Part shown: positions 46,226 to 56,140 of the stretch, piece after piece
How the letters are laid out: every line of letters starts with the position of its first letter
How positions within the stretch are numbered: position 1 is the stretch's first letter
Assembly: GCA_026214975.1 (NCBI GenBank)
Contig: CM047806.1
Span: 49,245,947-49,309,946 of the forward strand
DNA: 64,000 nt
Reading direction: 5' to 3'
Source of the DNA: Gentiana macrophylla
Taxonomy: Eukaryota > Streptophyta > Magnoliopsida > Gentianales > Gentianaceae
Made by a program: the position numbers and the translations under genes
Notes under the pieces: model-generated
Seen by the model: only the letters and a program-made list of their open reading frames with translations
What the model was told of the DNA's origin: nothing
Database searches by the model: none

Positions 46226-46530
46226 GTTCCGCGTCCAAATTTGGACGATTTCGTCCAAATATGGATAACACGTCACAATATTCATTCTTTTCCGTCAAAA
46301 TTTACTCACTGACCAAAAAGGACGGAATCCGTCCAAAATTTGGACGCTCCGTCCAAATTGTGACGTATTCCGTCACAATATTGACGCCTCGCCCAAATTT
46401 TGGACGGATTCCATCCATTTTGGCCACGTTAGTGAAATTGTCCAAATTTTGACGGATCCATTTGATAGCCTCGTCAAAATGGAGGACGCCTCGTCCAAAT
46501 TTTGACGGATCCGTCAAATTTGAAACCCTT
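46226..46530. repeat. Array of CGTCCAAATTTTGGACG-like palindromes
   Basis: About ten variants of a 16-18 bp palindromic unit (GCGTCCAAATTTGGACG, CCGTCCAAAATTTGGACG, CCGTCACAATATTGACG, CGTCCAAATTTTGACGG) occur in 300 bp with irregular spacing. Such iterated palindromes are typical of transposase-binding subterminal regions. They lie downstream of, and may belong to, the element carrying the DUF1985-Ulp1 gene. Confidence 0.65.
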
Positions 46531-47329
46531 ATCCCGTCTTCTTCACTCTTTTCACCTACTCTTTCAGCCTCTTGTCTTCACCGTTCCATCACACAAAAAA
46601 ATCACCATTGCTATAAAAAAATCACCATTACTACACCAAAAATTCACCATTAATACCAAAAAAAAAAAAAAAAAAAACAAACCGGGTTTTGAGCTGCGTT
46701 GATTTTATTTCACCGGTGTTGTATTTTTTAAACAAATGGGTAAGCAATTAATTAAGATTATATTTTAGTTTGGATAAATTTATTTATCGTGTTAGTTTTT
46801 ATTATTATGTGTACACATCAATAGAGTATGTTAAAGTTATAAATTTTCGATTATTAGCGTAGTATGTGCATTTTAGGGTAGAGAAATGATTAATTTTGGT
46901 GATATATTTCGATAATGGAATTAACATTCGTTGGATAATTAAGGTATTCAATGATACATTCTTATTTTGGTTGATATATTTTGATGATATATTTGGATAA
47001 TGATACATTCTTTTTTTAGTTGATGATAAACGAAGCTTGTGTACCGAATGTGTTTTATTGGTTTGGTTATAAGTTGATTATGTTGTTGTAGTGGAAGATG
47101 AAAATTCAATTCAAATGTATTTGTTTTTTATTACGTATTTTGTGATAGTATGAGAACATCATTTGATATTATCGGTAACAAGTATATGATTTAAAAAATT
47201 GAAACAATCGACAAATTAATGTTGTTTGAAATTACAATAACAAAAAACTCGAATTGAATTCCAAGAAATGCAAGATTCACACCAACTGTGCCAAAATACC
47301 AAGTGGTTATACATTCTGATAAAATAAAT
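46531..47329. other. Noncoding A/T-rich spacer
   Basis: Includes an A tract (about 46651-46677). No gene recognised. Confidence 0.5.
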
Positions 47330-50300
47330 CTACACACATTTTCTTACTAAACTCCACAATCCGCTCAGGGACCACGCCTTTCAAGTTGCCGGAGATCATC
47401 ACAGAGAACTCGATGTGCTTCAACATGTACACCCCACAATCACCGCTGTATGACGAAATACACAATAGTACTTAAATATATGTATATAGTAAAAAGATAA
47501 AAATAGTGAAATGTTTAATTAATCGCAACGTTAACCTATCTGACTGGCATCTGTGGAACGTACTTTTGGTCCGTCCTTTTAACTTGAAATGAAGACATGT
47601 TGGCCTTTTTCACCATTGGGTGGTCACGACATTTAGGGTTCTCAGACAACAGCATCGACAGAAACCTTGTCAAGTGTCTCATAATGTCAACAACAATGTC
47701 TTCGTTGCCGTAGAGACAATCGATCGTTGTTATCTTCCATGCGGGAATGTTAATTTCCAAGAGAAAATAATGATTTGCCCTGGCAATATGCCATGATAAA
47801 AGTACCGTCGTTTGTGGTGTCCAAGAACTGGTAAGATCCTTTAGACCTTCGGGCACCGTCGGAGTACAACTTGGATTTTGTATCCATTCAGATATAACAT
47901 GCAAAAAGATTTGAGTGCAAGCGGTATAAGCCACCTCCATATTCTTTTTTTATAGCAATCCGGACGTAACAACATACGACACTTCAATAGATCTATAAAG
48001 GCATCGACATGCTACACGTGAAAATGTATGAATTAGTCATAAATGATTTGTATACTAACCGTAAGGTATGAAAAACAATATGTAAAATTATAGTCTCTTA
48101 CATCTGTCAACAGTGGTTGCAGTAGGGTCCTCAATACCAAAACGAAACATCAGTTGGGTACTCGAGAGGGGCGACTGCAACAACATCAATTCCACATGGT
48201 ATTGATTTAGTCGCTAGTTTAGGCAAATCTTGGGGCACCGGTTCCCTCCGTTGCTTTGCTTCTTCTTTCGCCTTATTAATCTTTTCATATATTATCATCT
48301 CGTTAGCGACCCAAAATTTAAACTCTTTAAGCTTGTCGCTGTCAACCTTTCTACTCGGAGTATCCCTTGATTCTTGTAGCTGTGTTAATTTCTTAGGAAT
48401 TTCCCACATGCCGCCTTCATTTCTCAACAAAGAAGAGCGTTGTGCAATCGGTATCATCCCTGTACGTCTTGCCTCTCTTTCCACAGATATCTTATCTTCC
48501 CTTCCACCCCCTCCTTATACTTGGGATTTCTTGTTGGACTAAAGGCGTGCAAGTGCCCGTGCTTGGGATATCCGGATTCATATCAATATTCACTTCACTT
48601 AACCGACCAGTCTCAGGATATCTACCAAGCTTGAATTCTCGACCAGGCAGTTCTAGTTCTCCACACGACAACGACGTGTCATCACTCATTGCACTTGGGC
48701 CAATAGGTGTGGGTGTGATTGGCTCGGCCTCGGTCTGAGAGCATCCTGTATGTGTCCCATCCCGGGACGGTGATGACTGCTCAAAAATACTAAGAGTCGC
48801 CTGAAAATTAAACGGAATGATATGAATTTAAATTTAGGGTAACAAAACAACTCAATGAAGTACGTATTTACAAGCTCATTCTTACCTGATTCTAAGTAGG
48901 TTCTATATCGTGGCCTCAAGGTGTATCAGTCTCGTGGCTGCCTTATGGAATTAACTCTGCAACCTGAGAGACTTGAGGCTGTGTGCCAGCCTGGGACTGT
49001 GATGACGGATTACCAGTCTATTGATAATTCAAATTCGTATGTGCAAGATAATTCATACCTGTCTGTTGATCTGGTTTGCTAACCATTTGTCAAATTTTGC
49101 ATGTTCACCTTTAAAGAATCTCAATTCAGCCTTGATATTTTCACGTTCACCTCTCATGCGTCCCACTTCAGCATTAACTTGAGCTAACCTAGACATCATT
49201 TCACTTAACCGAGACTTCACATCTTCTAACTCAGAATTAGTTTTTTTGTAACTCGGTCTTCGCATCTCTTAATTCGGAGTTGGTTTTTTTCTAACTCATT
49301 CTTCGTAATACTTAACTCGGAGTTAGTTTTTTTCCAGCTCTTGTTGGATGATTTGAGTAATATTGGCCTTAGTGCTTCCAACTGCACACCGCCAACAATA
49401 GGTATAGTGCCATCGCCTTGTAGGTTTGCAAATGTAAACGCATAATCTATACGCCGCGACTGGCTACGTCGAGCGTCCTCTTCATCAATTTCGGGACGCT
49501 CACGTTCGTTGGCATGACCAGAGGCACGGGCCAGTACGTTTCTGACGGGAAGGACCGGTAATTGACGAGGTAGAGTCATAACATTCGCCGCCGGCAACCC
49601 TAGTGAAATTATATACTCCTTATCTTCGGCGGTTCTCAGAACATCATCGGCATTCCTACCTGAATACAGAAAAAACACGGTTTTAGTTACAATATATTTA
49701 AAATGTGGATTGATAGAAATGATAATACGATACTTACCCATACAACAAACTCTTTGGAAGCAAGTTTATCGGAATACACCCCGCCATTCGAACATTGCTA
49801 TATCATCATGCTTGGATGATCGTTATCATGTCCCTTTCTCAATAATGCGTAATTCCTCTTCTGAACGATGGTTGGAATGGCATGAAATGTCCATAACTGT
49901 AACGCATATCGACAACCGGATACCGTTAGCTTAAGCGCCGTCATATCAGTTTTCAGTCCAAATAACTGTAGGTGTTGTACTTGTTTACGCCAGTTCCACA
50001 TCAAGTTATTAAAGAGATACTCCCCCCATGGATAAGTTCTGACCCGTTCTAGGTCCTCGACGATATAAAATATATGGCTCGGTATTACCGTTCCAGGGTC
50101 TCGTCCGATTAATATGCTATAAATAAGATACACTAAAGCCATCCGATATACGGTTTCATTGTCGCATTGCCTTGACTTTATCGCTGCTAGGATTTTTGCC
50201 AACGTGACAGTCGCGGTCCACATAGTTGACAAGGCTCCTCAATACACCTTGAGACTCGACGCAATTGAATGTTTGTATCTCCAAATCTAAACCCCATTGT

Positions 50301-50575
50301 CATTTCAAACTCTATTTTACCTTCACTTTATTTTCGCCAATCTTAAAATGAAGTTCGTCGTCGCGGTCAGGATAAACCATTTGGAAATACAAGAATGCTA
50401 TGAGCTGCCTTTTGTACGTCCAGTTACCATGATACCAAGTAATAAATTGATCAAACACCGATTCTTGCAATCTAGATAACAAGGTACCATCGCCGTGACG
50501 ATACTGCACCAACTCGGATGCTAGTTTTTCATTGATTGCTTTTTTTGAATGGAACCTCAGTTGGGTATCAAACAC
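47330..50575 (-). pseudogene. DUF1985-Ulp1-type protease gene of a plant transposon
   Basis: Minus-strand exons and frames, 5' to 3': a N-terminal part (50575-50312), DUF1985-like sequence (50232-49798, with YRMALVYLIYSILIGRDPG and VRTYPWGEYLFNNLM), a linker and coiled coil (49741-49053, repeated KKTNSEL), a spacer region (48919-48131) and a C48 Ulp1-like peptidase (47940-47536, then 47445-47330). The peptidase triad is visible: His in ARANHYFLLEI, Asp 17 residues later in TTIDCLY, and Cys in SGDCGVYMLKHIEF (codon 47436-47438). DUF1985-Ulp1 genes of this kind are carried by plant MULE-type elements; the proteases process or remove SUMO. The donor that should join the last two exons reads CAG/ATAGGT instead of GT, and a frame break lies near 48490, so the gene is probably dead. 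Its 5' end abuts plastid DNA. Confidence 0.78.
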
Positions 50576-50576
50576 G

Positions 50577-50790
50577 CCCTTCCACTCGGCACCATCGGAT
50601 CACTAAGGCCGACTTTCGTCCCTGCTCGACGGGTGGGTCCTGCAGTCAAGCTCCTTTCTGCCTTTGCACTCGAGGGCCAATCTCCGTCCGGCCCGAGGAA
50701 ACCTTTGAAAGCCTCCGTTACTTTTTGGGAGGCATACGCTCCATAGAAACTGTCTACCTGAGACTGTCCCTTGGCCCGTAGGTCCTGATC
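50577..50790 (-). pseudogene. Plastid 23S rRNA fragment (nuclear plastid DNA)
   Basis: The minus strand contains CCCACCCGTCGAGCAGGGAC, GAAAGTCGGCCTTAGTGATC and TACGGGCCAAGGGACAGTCT, as in domain V and neighbouring parts of the organelle 23S rRNA; the segment as a whole fits plastid rrn23. It is about 215 bp long, with several substitutions, so it is a nuclear insertion and not a working rRNA gene. A mitochondrial source cannot be fully excluded. It directly joins the first readable codons of the Ulp1-type gene. Confidence 0.8.
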
Positions 50791-50914
50791 ACGCGGATGA
50801 ATATATTATCCATGTGTCCCAGCCGTGGAAAGCTGCGAGTGATTATAAATACACATGATTAATTAATTGCAACATATAATATCATCTCTTAACATTGCAA
50901 AAAAAAGATACACA

Positions 50915-50989
<75 letters not shown>
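50915..50989. repeat. (CA)n(TA)n microsatellite
   Basis: CA repeats followed by TA repeats. The left flank ATCATCTCTTAACATTGCA recurs beside the second microsatellite at 51191, so a short unit was duplicated. Confidence 0.95.
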
Positions 50990-50990
<1 letters not shown>

Positions 50991-51189
50991 ATGTGTGTAT
51001 TTCTATCTAATTTATTACTAAATGTGTCATTCTTCTTGACAAAAATCTATAAAATGAATTTCGTGGAAGCATATACATATAGTAAATATGATTTGTACCT
51101 GTATATATATATTAAATAGGATTTGTACGTGTGTGTATATATATATATATATATCACATCTACATACAGAAAATATCATCTCTTAACAT

Positions 51190-51292
<103 letters not shown>

Positions 51293-51389
51293 GCTGTCTT
51301 CCATGTTCTGGTTGGGCCTTCAATGATCATTGAGAGCGGGCGGTCTAGTTTCTGTTCCGGTTCCTGTGGACAGGTCGATAGTGGCAGGC

Positions 51390-52114
51390 AAATTGCGATT
51401 TAAATGGCCATGGGCTTGATCCATGAACATTTGTTCCAGTTGTTCATGGCCCATTTGGATGTCATATATGTCCTCAAAATGAAAATTTGCAATCAAATCT
51501 CTACGTACCATTTGGATGTTTTCCTCAGCCTATTGTGTTAGATGCGGGGGGACGTTAAGGAAACTTGTCCATTTTGGTATGAAAAGTGCAGTTGGTTCTG
51601 GCCATCTGGAGGATGCCATGTAACAGAGATTCCTGAAGTTGTTTGCATACGTGTATGGTTGTTCAGTGCATACTCGTGTGAGGAATTCTGTCTTCGTGGT
51701 AGACTCATTCATGATCGTTGACTATATTGAGTCTCTTGACTTTTTTGGGCTTCTTCTTGAAGCCTTGAGTAACCCTCTCTCTTCAAAATGCCCTCCTTTT
51801 GTGATGTAATCGGCTACGTCTGCATCCTGTCACGGTATTTGGCAGTTTGGATGATAGGAGGTAGATCTATTCGGATCCGGTATGTCAAAATATTTTGGGT
51901 TTGTGGTTGAAAATCGTTTATCAAGCTGCACAAGGCAGTGTAGATGTGGTTCCACATTTCGATGATTTTCCATACTGACTCTCGCATAAGAAATATTAAA
52001 TTCCTTAAGAAGGGTAAATAAATAGTCTATGAGGAATAGTGAAATTAATGGGTAGTGAGGATATGTTAAAAAGACGGATTTGCCCTGAAGGACAAGGAAT
52101 GCCCTTGGTTTTGG
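51390..52114 (-). pseudogene. Geminivirus Rep-like, copy A
   Basis: The minus-strand N-terminal frame has GKSVFLTYPH (rolling-circle motif I style) and EPHLHCLVQLDKRF (motif II, HLHC), then NPKYFDIPDPN, as in the geminivirus Rep nuclease domain that nicks the viral origin. After a frame break the oligomerisation region follows (FRNLCYMASSRWPEP, FLNVPPHLTQ), ending at a stop at 51530-51532, and then a degenerate start of the helicase part. Stops and shifts make it nonfunctional. The upstream side joins a movement-protein fragment directly, with no origin between them. Confidence 0.8.
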
Positions 52115-52119
52115 TCTTG

Positions 52120-52316
52120 GTAATGCGTATGCAAGTTTGAAGGACAAGGAATGCCCTTGGTCTATTACGTATGGGTTGGAAAATTCCAACATTAAGGCGT
52201 ATGTCAATTATTGCAAGATGAAAGCATTTTTTAAACTTTCTACGGTGAAGAGACCTAATGCATTAGTTTTTGGAGGTCCTATTATTGACATCCACTCAAA
52301 ATTAACGTATAGAAAT
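52120..52316 (+). pseudogene. Movement-protein-like fragment, copy A
   Basis: Plus-strand residues KDKECPWSITYGLENSNIKA and YCKMKAFFKLSTVKRPNAL match the middle of the movement-protein-like ORF at 54640-55419. It is cut on the left by the Rep copy A junction and on the right by the coat-protein-like segment. Confidence 0.7.
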
Positions 52317-52772
52317 AAAACTTTCTATAGGCAGAAGAAGTTTTCTGAAAAACGATTAAAGACAATACACGAGAAATTGACGATTGATGACGAGGGAGAA
52401 TGTAAATTATTGAATATTATTAGTCAGGGTACAATTTCAGATCAAAGGCTTGGTCACGATGTTAACCTTTATGCAATTAACATTAAGGGGAAGGTTTTCA
52501 TTAACACATGCGATCCTTATTCAGGGCTTCATGTTTTATGGTTATTAATTGTTGTTTGAAAACCAAAGGGGACTTCATCCGATCCTGTGAAGATGACTGA
52601 TATATTAGATGTGTACAACAACGAACCTTGCACTGCAATGATTAAGAAAGATATGACAGACCGATTCAGGGTCTTAAGGCGGGGTGCCTACTGGCTTGCC
52701 CAGAAGGGTTCTAATTCAGGAGGTCAAGAGGAACAATTTGTTAAGGAAATAATTGCAGTAAAACCTATATAA
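52317..52772 (+). pseudogene. Geminivirus coat-protein-like fragment
   Basis: The plus frame continues in the same reading frame from the movement-protein fragment (to 52559, stop) and then, after a shift, 52587-52772 with DILDVYNNEPCTAMIKKDMT and DRFRVLRR. The order of acidic, NEP and DLRDR-like residues resembles the C-terminal half of geminivirus coat proteins, but the match is weak. It is cut by the left end of the pogo-type transposon at 52756. Confidence 0.5.
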
Positions 52773-53707
52773 ATTAATACTCTTTAAATTAATAACCTCT
52801 CTAAAATAATAATTTTCTCCGGTCCCGACTTGGCCCAGTTCAAAAAATGACCAATTTCGATAAGATAATAAGGTAATAATTTTTAGAAAATCCTTGTATA
52901 GATATACAGTCCCAATAATATCATAAATTAATAATTCTCCATAATCACAAAAATATATATGTTACAATTTTGTAAATATGATTCTATTGTTGTCTGTTTT
53001 TTCTTAAAGTTTAAATCTGCTTGAAGCTCATCTCTAATCTTCCTTATTGCATCCAAAAGTTCGGGTGTGGTGCTTTCGAGCTGCATTAATCATGACCTCA
53101 AGTTCATGAATGTCTATTTTATTGTGATAACCTAGATAATGATCATGACCTCAAGTTCATGAATGTCTTTTTCAGGAGTTGCTTGTTCATTTAAATTGCT
53201 TGAAACTTCATTTGTAGAACGAATTTTGCAGTGTTTAAAACAACTTGCTACTGTTTCTTGTTTTACATTTATCGTCCAAGCCGAGACTGCATAATTGATA
53301 GCATCTAAAACATTAATCTTTTCTGGATCAGATTGTCCCAACTCATAACCTTCTAATATCCCACGGTAGAATCTCCTGCGATAGTGCATCTTGAAAGCTC
53401 TTATAATTCCAGCATCACAAGGTTGAATTTTTTCACTATTATACCCTGAATATTTTTGTTGTAAAAATACAATGAATCAAATTAATGTATGTACACTGAA
53501 TCTTGTATGTATAGTACATTGAATTAAGCATAATACATAAATTAGTACAGTTCATTCTATTTAAATTTATATAATTAAAATTTAATTTTGTTTGATATCA
53601 AAAACTCTCTATAAATTAATAATTATTAATTTATCGATAAATTAATACCTCTCTAAATTAGTAAAATCTTCCGGTCCCAACTATATTAATTTATAGAGGT
53701 TTTACTG
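52756..53707 (-). mobile_element. pogo/Lemi1-type transposon (Tc1/mariner), deleted
   Basis: Ends are CAGTAAAACCTATATAAATT and (reverse complement) CAGTAAAACCTCTATAAATT, the known Emigrant/Lemi1 terminus. Further inverted similarity extends inward to CTTCCGGTCCC. TA follows on the right (53708-53709); the left flank is TG, a mutated TA. At 952 bp it keeps only the end of its transposase. Confidence 0.85.
53030..53460 (-). pseudogene. pogo-type transposase C-terminal fragment
   Basis: Minus-strand frame: QPCDAGIIRAFKMHYRRRFY then DPEKINVLDAINYAVSAW and TVASCFKHCKI, the end of the DDE domain and downstream helices of pogo/CENP-B-like transposases. The DDE core before it is deleted. Confidence 0.8.
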
Positions 53708-53959
53708 TATATCTGCCCAAACTTCTAGCCTAATCTCCATTATAACTTATTTATGCCCAAAAAATTCCTTTTCTCAGATAATGCAAATAATAAAAGTGTT
53801 AAACCCGTGTATATAACAACGCGTTCAAAATAATTGAACATTGACAAAACGACAAAATACATCTGTTACTTTAATAAAGTTAAAGTTAACGTGGCTACAG
53901 GAAAGTGAGGAATAATCACCTTTACCTTTACTAATGGGACCCACGTGTCGGCCAGACGG

Positions 53960-53988
53960 GCAAAACCAGTAATATTATATGGTTTTGC
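53960..53988 (-). promoter_or_regulatory. Geminivirus-type origin hairpin with intact nonanucleotide
   Basis: A perfect 9-bp stem (GCAAAACCA and TGGTTTTGC) encloses an 11-base loop. On the minus strand the loop holds TAATATTAC (53977-53969), the invariant geminivirus nonanucleotide nicked by Rep. The orientation is right: Rep copy B starts about 140 bp away in complementary sense. The stem is less G/C-rich than in exogenous viruses. Confidence 0.85.
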
Positions 53989-54012
53989 TGACGTCATTGG
54001 GGGCCACAACCC

Positions 54013-54025
54013 CATTATAAAAATG
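54013..54025 (+). promoter_or_regulatory. TATA box of Rep copy B
   Basis: ATTATAAAAATGG lies about 25 bp from the origin hairpin and 100 bp upstream of the Rep start at 54126, the position expected for the complementary-sense viral promoter. Confidence 0.55.
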
Positions 54026-54125
54026 GAAAAAAAATCAGGTTTTCAGGTTCTCACCTAACTCATTTGAGAACCTGAGAAGAAACTTCTCACTTCTCACCAA
54101 AACCTTGTTTACATAGAAGTTCTAC

Positions 54126-54630
54126 ATGCCACGACAAAAAACCCAATTCCGCCTTCAGGGCAAATCCGTCTTTTTAACATATCCTCACTGCCCATTAATT
54201 CTACTATTCCTCATAGACTATTTATTTACCCTTCTTAAAGAATTTAATATTTCTTATGCTAGTGTCTGTACGGAAAATCATCAAAACGGGGAACCACATC
54301 TGCACTGCCTTGTGCAGCTTGATAAATGATTTTTGACCACAAACCCAAAATATTTTGACATACCGGATCCGAATATATCTGCCTCCTATCATCCAAACTG
54401 CCAAATACCGCGACGGGATGCAGACGTAGCTGATTACCTCGCAAATGGAGGGCATTTTGAAGAGAGGATTACTCAAGGCTTCAAGAAGAAGCCCAAAAAA
54501 GTCAAGAGACTCAATATGGTCAGCGATCATGAATGAGTCTACCACGAAGACAGATGCACTGAACAACCATACACGTATGCAAACAACTTCAGGAATCTCT
54601 GTTACATGGCATCCGCCAGATGGCCAGAAA
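54126..54630 (+). pseudogene. Geminivirus Rep-like, copy B (N-terminal nuclease part)
   Basis: Starts MPRQKTQFRLQGKSVFLTYP (motif I), continues with GEPHLHCLVQL (motif II) and meets a stop at about 54327. In the next frame it reads NPKYFDIPDPN, YHPNCQIPRRDADVADYLAN, where the tyrosine in the DVADYLA context fits motif III, the residue that attacks the origin. At about 54630 the homology passes abruptly into movement-protein-like sequence, so the helicase domain is absent. It is the only copy that still has its origin and promoter upstream. Confidence 0.82.
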
Positions 54631-54639
54631 CATTTTTGC

Positions 54640-55419
54640 ACTGATATCAAATCGGGATCCAATGTGGAAACTGTTAAATTAATGTATCCTAGTTTAATTG
54701 ACAGGGCATTAAACAAGATGAAGAATATGTCAGTTATGATTGACAGTTGTTTGTTGATGTACATGCCTCAATATCCTATGAATTCTGAAGGATGTGTGAG
54801 AGTTAGGGTTTTTGACAACAGGTTATGCGAATCTGATTCTAAACAGGTTGAGTTCGTGTTTCTAGTATGTTGTTGTCTAAATATGACTTTTTTTGGTAAT
54901 GCATATGCTAGTTTGAAGGACAAGGAATGTCCTTGGTCTATTACGTATGGATTAGAAAATTCAAACATTAAGGCGGAGGTTAATTACTGCAAGATGAAAG
55001 CTTTTTTGAAACTTTCAACGGTCAGAATGCCTAATGAGCTGGCTTTTAGAGGTCCTATTATTGACATCAGATTGAAATTATTCAGCAAGGATAACGTGGA
55101 CGTATGGCATTGTGCGTATAAGAAGTCGACACTTAGCCGATGCCTTAGTTCTAATACGGATAATCTTCACAATCCCAAGGTTATATCTTGTGGGCCGGGG
55201 GATGCCTTTTCTGATAGGAGAACATCTTTCAGTCAATTGGGCCGGCCGAATTTGTTGGATAGTGATAGTGATAGTAAACCCTCAGAAGCACGTGATGGGT
55301 TGAAGAACAATGACGAAAATTTGAAAAAGAGTGTTTTGGAATTTGAGAAAAAAATAAAATTAAATCAGGTCTTGCGTGCAGCGCAAGTAAACATTGTGCT
55401 ATTAAACAATAAAGTTTAA
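54640..55419 (+). CDS. Movement-protein-like ORF, copy B (open, fused to a Rep remnant)
   Basis: The open frame from 54445 to 55419 (324 codons) starts with Rep-derived sequence read in a shifted frame and becomes movement-protein-like at SGSNVETVKLMYPSLIDRAL. It then has NSEGCVRVRVFDNRL, KDKECPWSITYGLENSN, YCKMKAFLKLS and an acidic, serine-rich C-terminus with a lysine-rich helix. The arrangement resembles begomovirus DNA-B movement proteins of the 30K superfamily, which act at plasmodesmata. Similarity is by motif pattern only. About 260 codons without a stop are unusual in a decayed insert, but nothing shows that it is expressed. A captured host gene is an alternative. Confidence 0.65.
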   Translation, partial: TDIKSGSNVETVKLMYPSLIDRALNKMKNMSVMIDSCLLMYMPQYPMNSEGCVRVRVFDNRLCESDSKQVEFVFLVCCCLNMTFFGNAYASLKDKECPWSITYGLENSNIKAEVNYCKMKAFLKLSTVRMPNELAFRGPIIDIRLKLFSKDNVDVWHCAYKKSTLSRCLSSNTDNLHNPKVISCGPGDAFSDRRTSFSQLGRPNLLDSDSDSKPSEARDGLKNNDENLKKSVLEFEKKIKLNQVLRAAQVNIVLLNNKV

Positions 55420-55521
55420 TTCCAATGTTATTGTTTTACATGGAGGAAATCTGTGTAAGTTACAATTCCTGGATCATTGTTTGTTTATTTATAACTCTAT
55501 TAAATTTATTAATAGTTATAA

Positions 55522-55641
55522 ATGGGTTCACTTATTTTTGATGTGGACGAATATCCTATGAATTGGGAAGGATTCAGAGCGATGTGCGTAGATCATTGGA
55601 TTACGTCACAATTGGAACACTTAAAGGACTCAACAGAGTGA
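55522..55641 (+). other. Short ORF, possibly precoat (V2)-like
   Basis: MGSLIFDVDEYPMNWEGFRA followed by MCVDHWI, 39 codons. The aromatic GFR-M pattern weakly recalls the geminivirus precoat protein. It lies between movement-protein copies B and C. Confidence 0.3.
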
Positions 55642-56135
55642 GGGGTGAATATTGTTTGTCACGGGATCCTTCCTGAATAATTTTGATCTGATGTCAATAA
55701 TAGGACCTCTAAAATCCAGTTCATTAGGCCTTTTGACCGTTGAAAGTTTCAAAAAAGCTTTCATCTTGCAGTAATTAACCTCCGTCTTAATGTTTGAATT
55801 TTCTAATACATACTTAATAGACCAAGGACATTCCTTGTCCTTAAAACTTGCATATGCACTACCAAAAAAGTCATATTTAGACAACAACATACTGGAAACA
55901 CGAACTCAGCCTGTTAAGAATCAGGTTCGCATAACCTGTTGTCAAAAACCCTAACTCTCACACATCCTTCAGAATTCATAGGACATTGAGGCCTGTACAT
56001 CAACAAACAACTGTCAATCAGAACTGACATATTCTTCATCTTGTTTAATGCCCTGTCAATTAAACTAGGATACATTAATTTAACAGTTTCCACATTGGAT
56101 CCCGATTTGATATCAACAATCTGTCTCGTAATCAC
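55640..56135 (-). pseudogene. Movement-protein-like fragment, copy C
   Basis: Minus-strand frames repeat copy B: SGSNVETVKLMYPSLIDRAL (from about 56115), then after a stop near 55915 KDKECPWSIKYVLENSNIKT and MKAFLKLSTVKRPNELDFRG. It is oriented tail to tail with copy B and lacks the C-terminus. Confidence 0.75.
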
Positions 56136-56140
56136 CCGAC

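Larger units (their letters stand above)
51300..56140. repeat. Cluster of endogenous geminivirus-like sequences
   Basis: This span holds Rep-like (51390-52114 minus; 54126-54630 plus), movement-protein-like (52120-52316 plus; 54640-55419 plus; 55640-56135 minus) and coat-protein-like (52317-52772 plus) segments, plus one origin hairpin (53960-53988). Copies are similar in sequence but rearranged, in both orientations, and interrupted by a pogo-type transposon (52756-53707). Endogenous geminivirus sequences are known in several plant genomes. The copies are decayed to different degrees, and no unit is complete. Confidence 0.82.

Noticed and set aside
46156..46452. 98-codon open frame on the plus strand
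   Set aside because: It is produced by the iterated CGTCCAAATT motif and has no protein-like features.
54222..54764. 180-codon minus-strand frame
   Set aside because: It is the antisense shadow of Rep copy B and the start of the movement-protein-like ORF.
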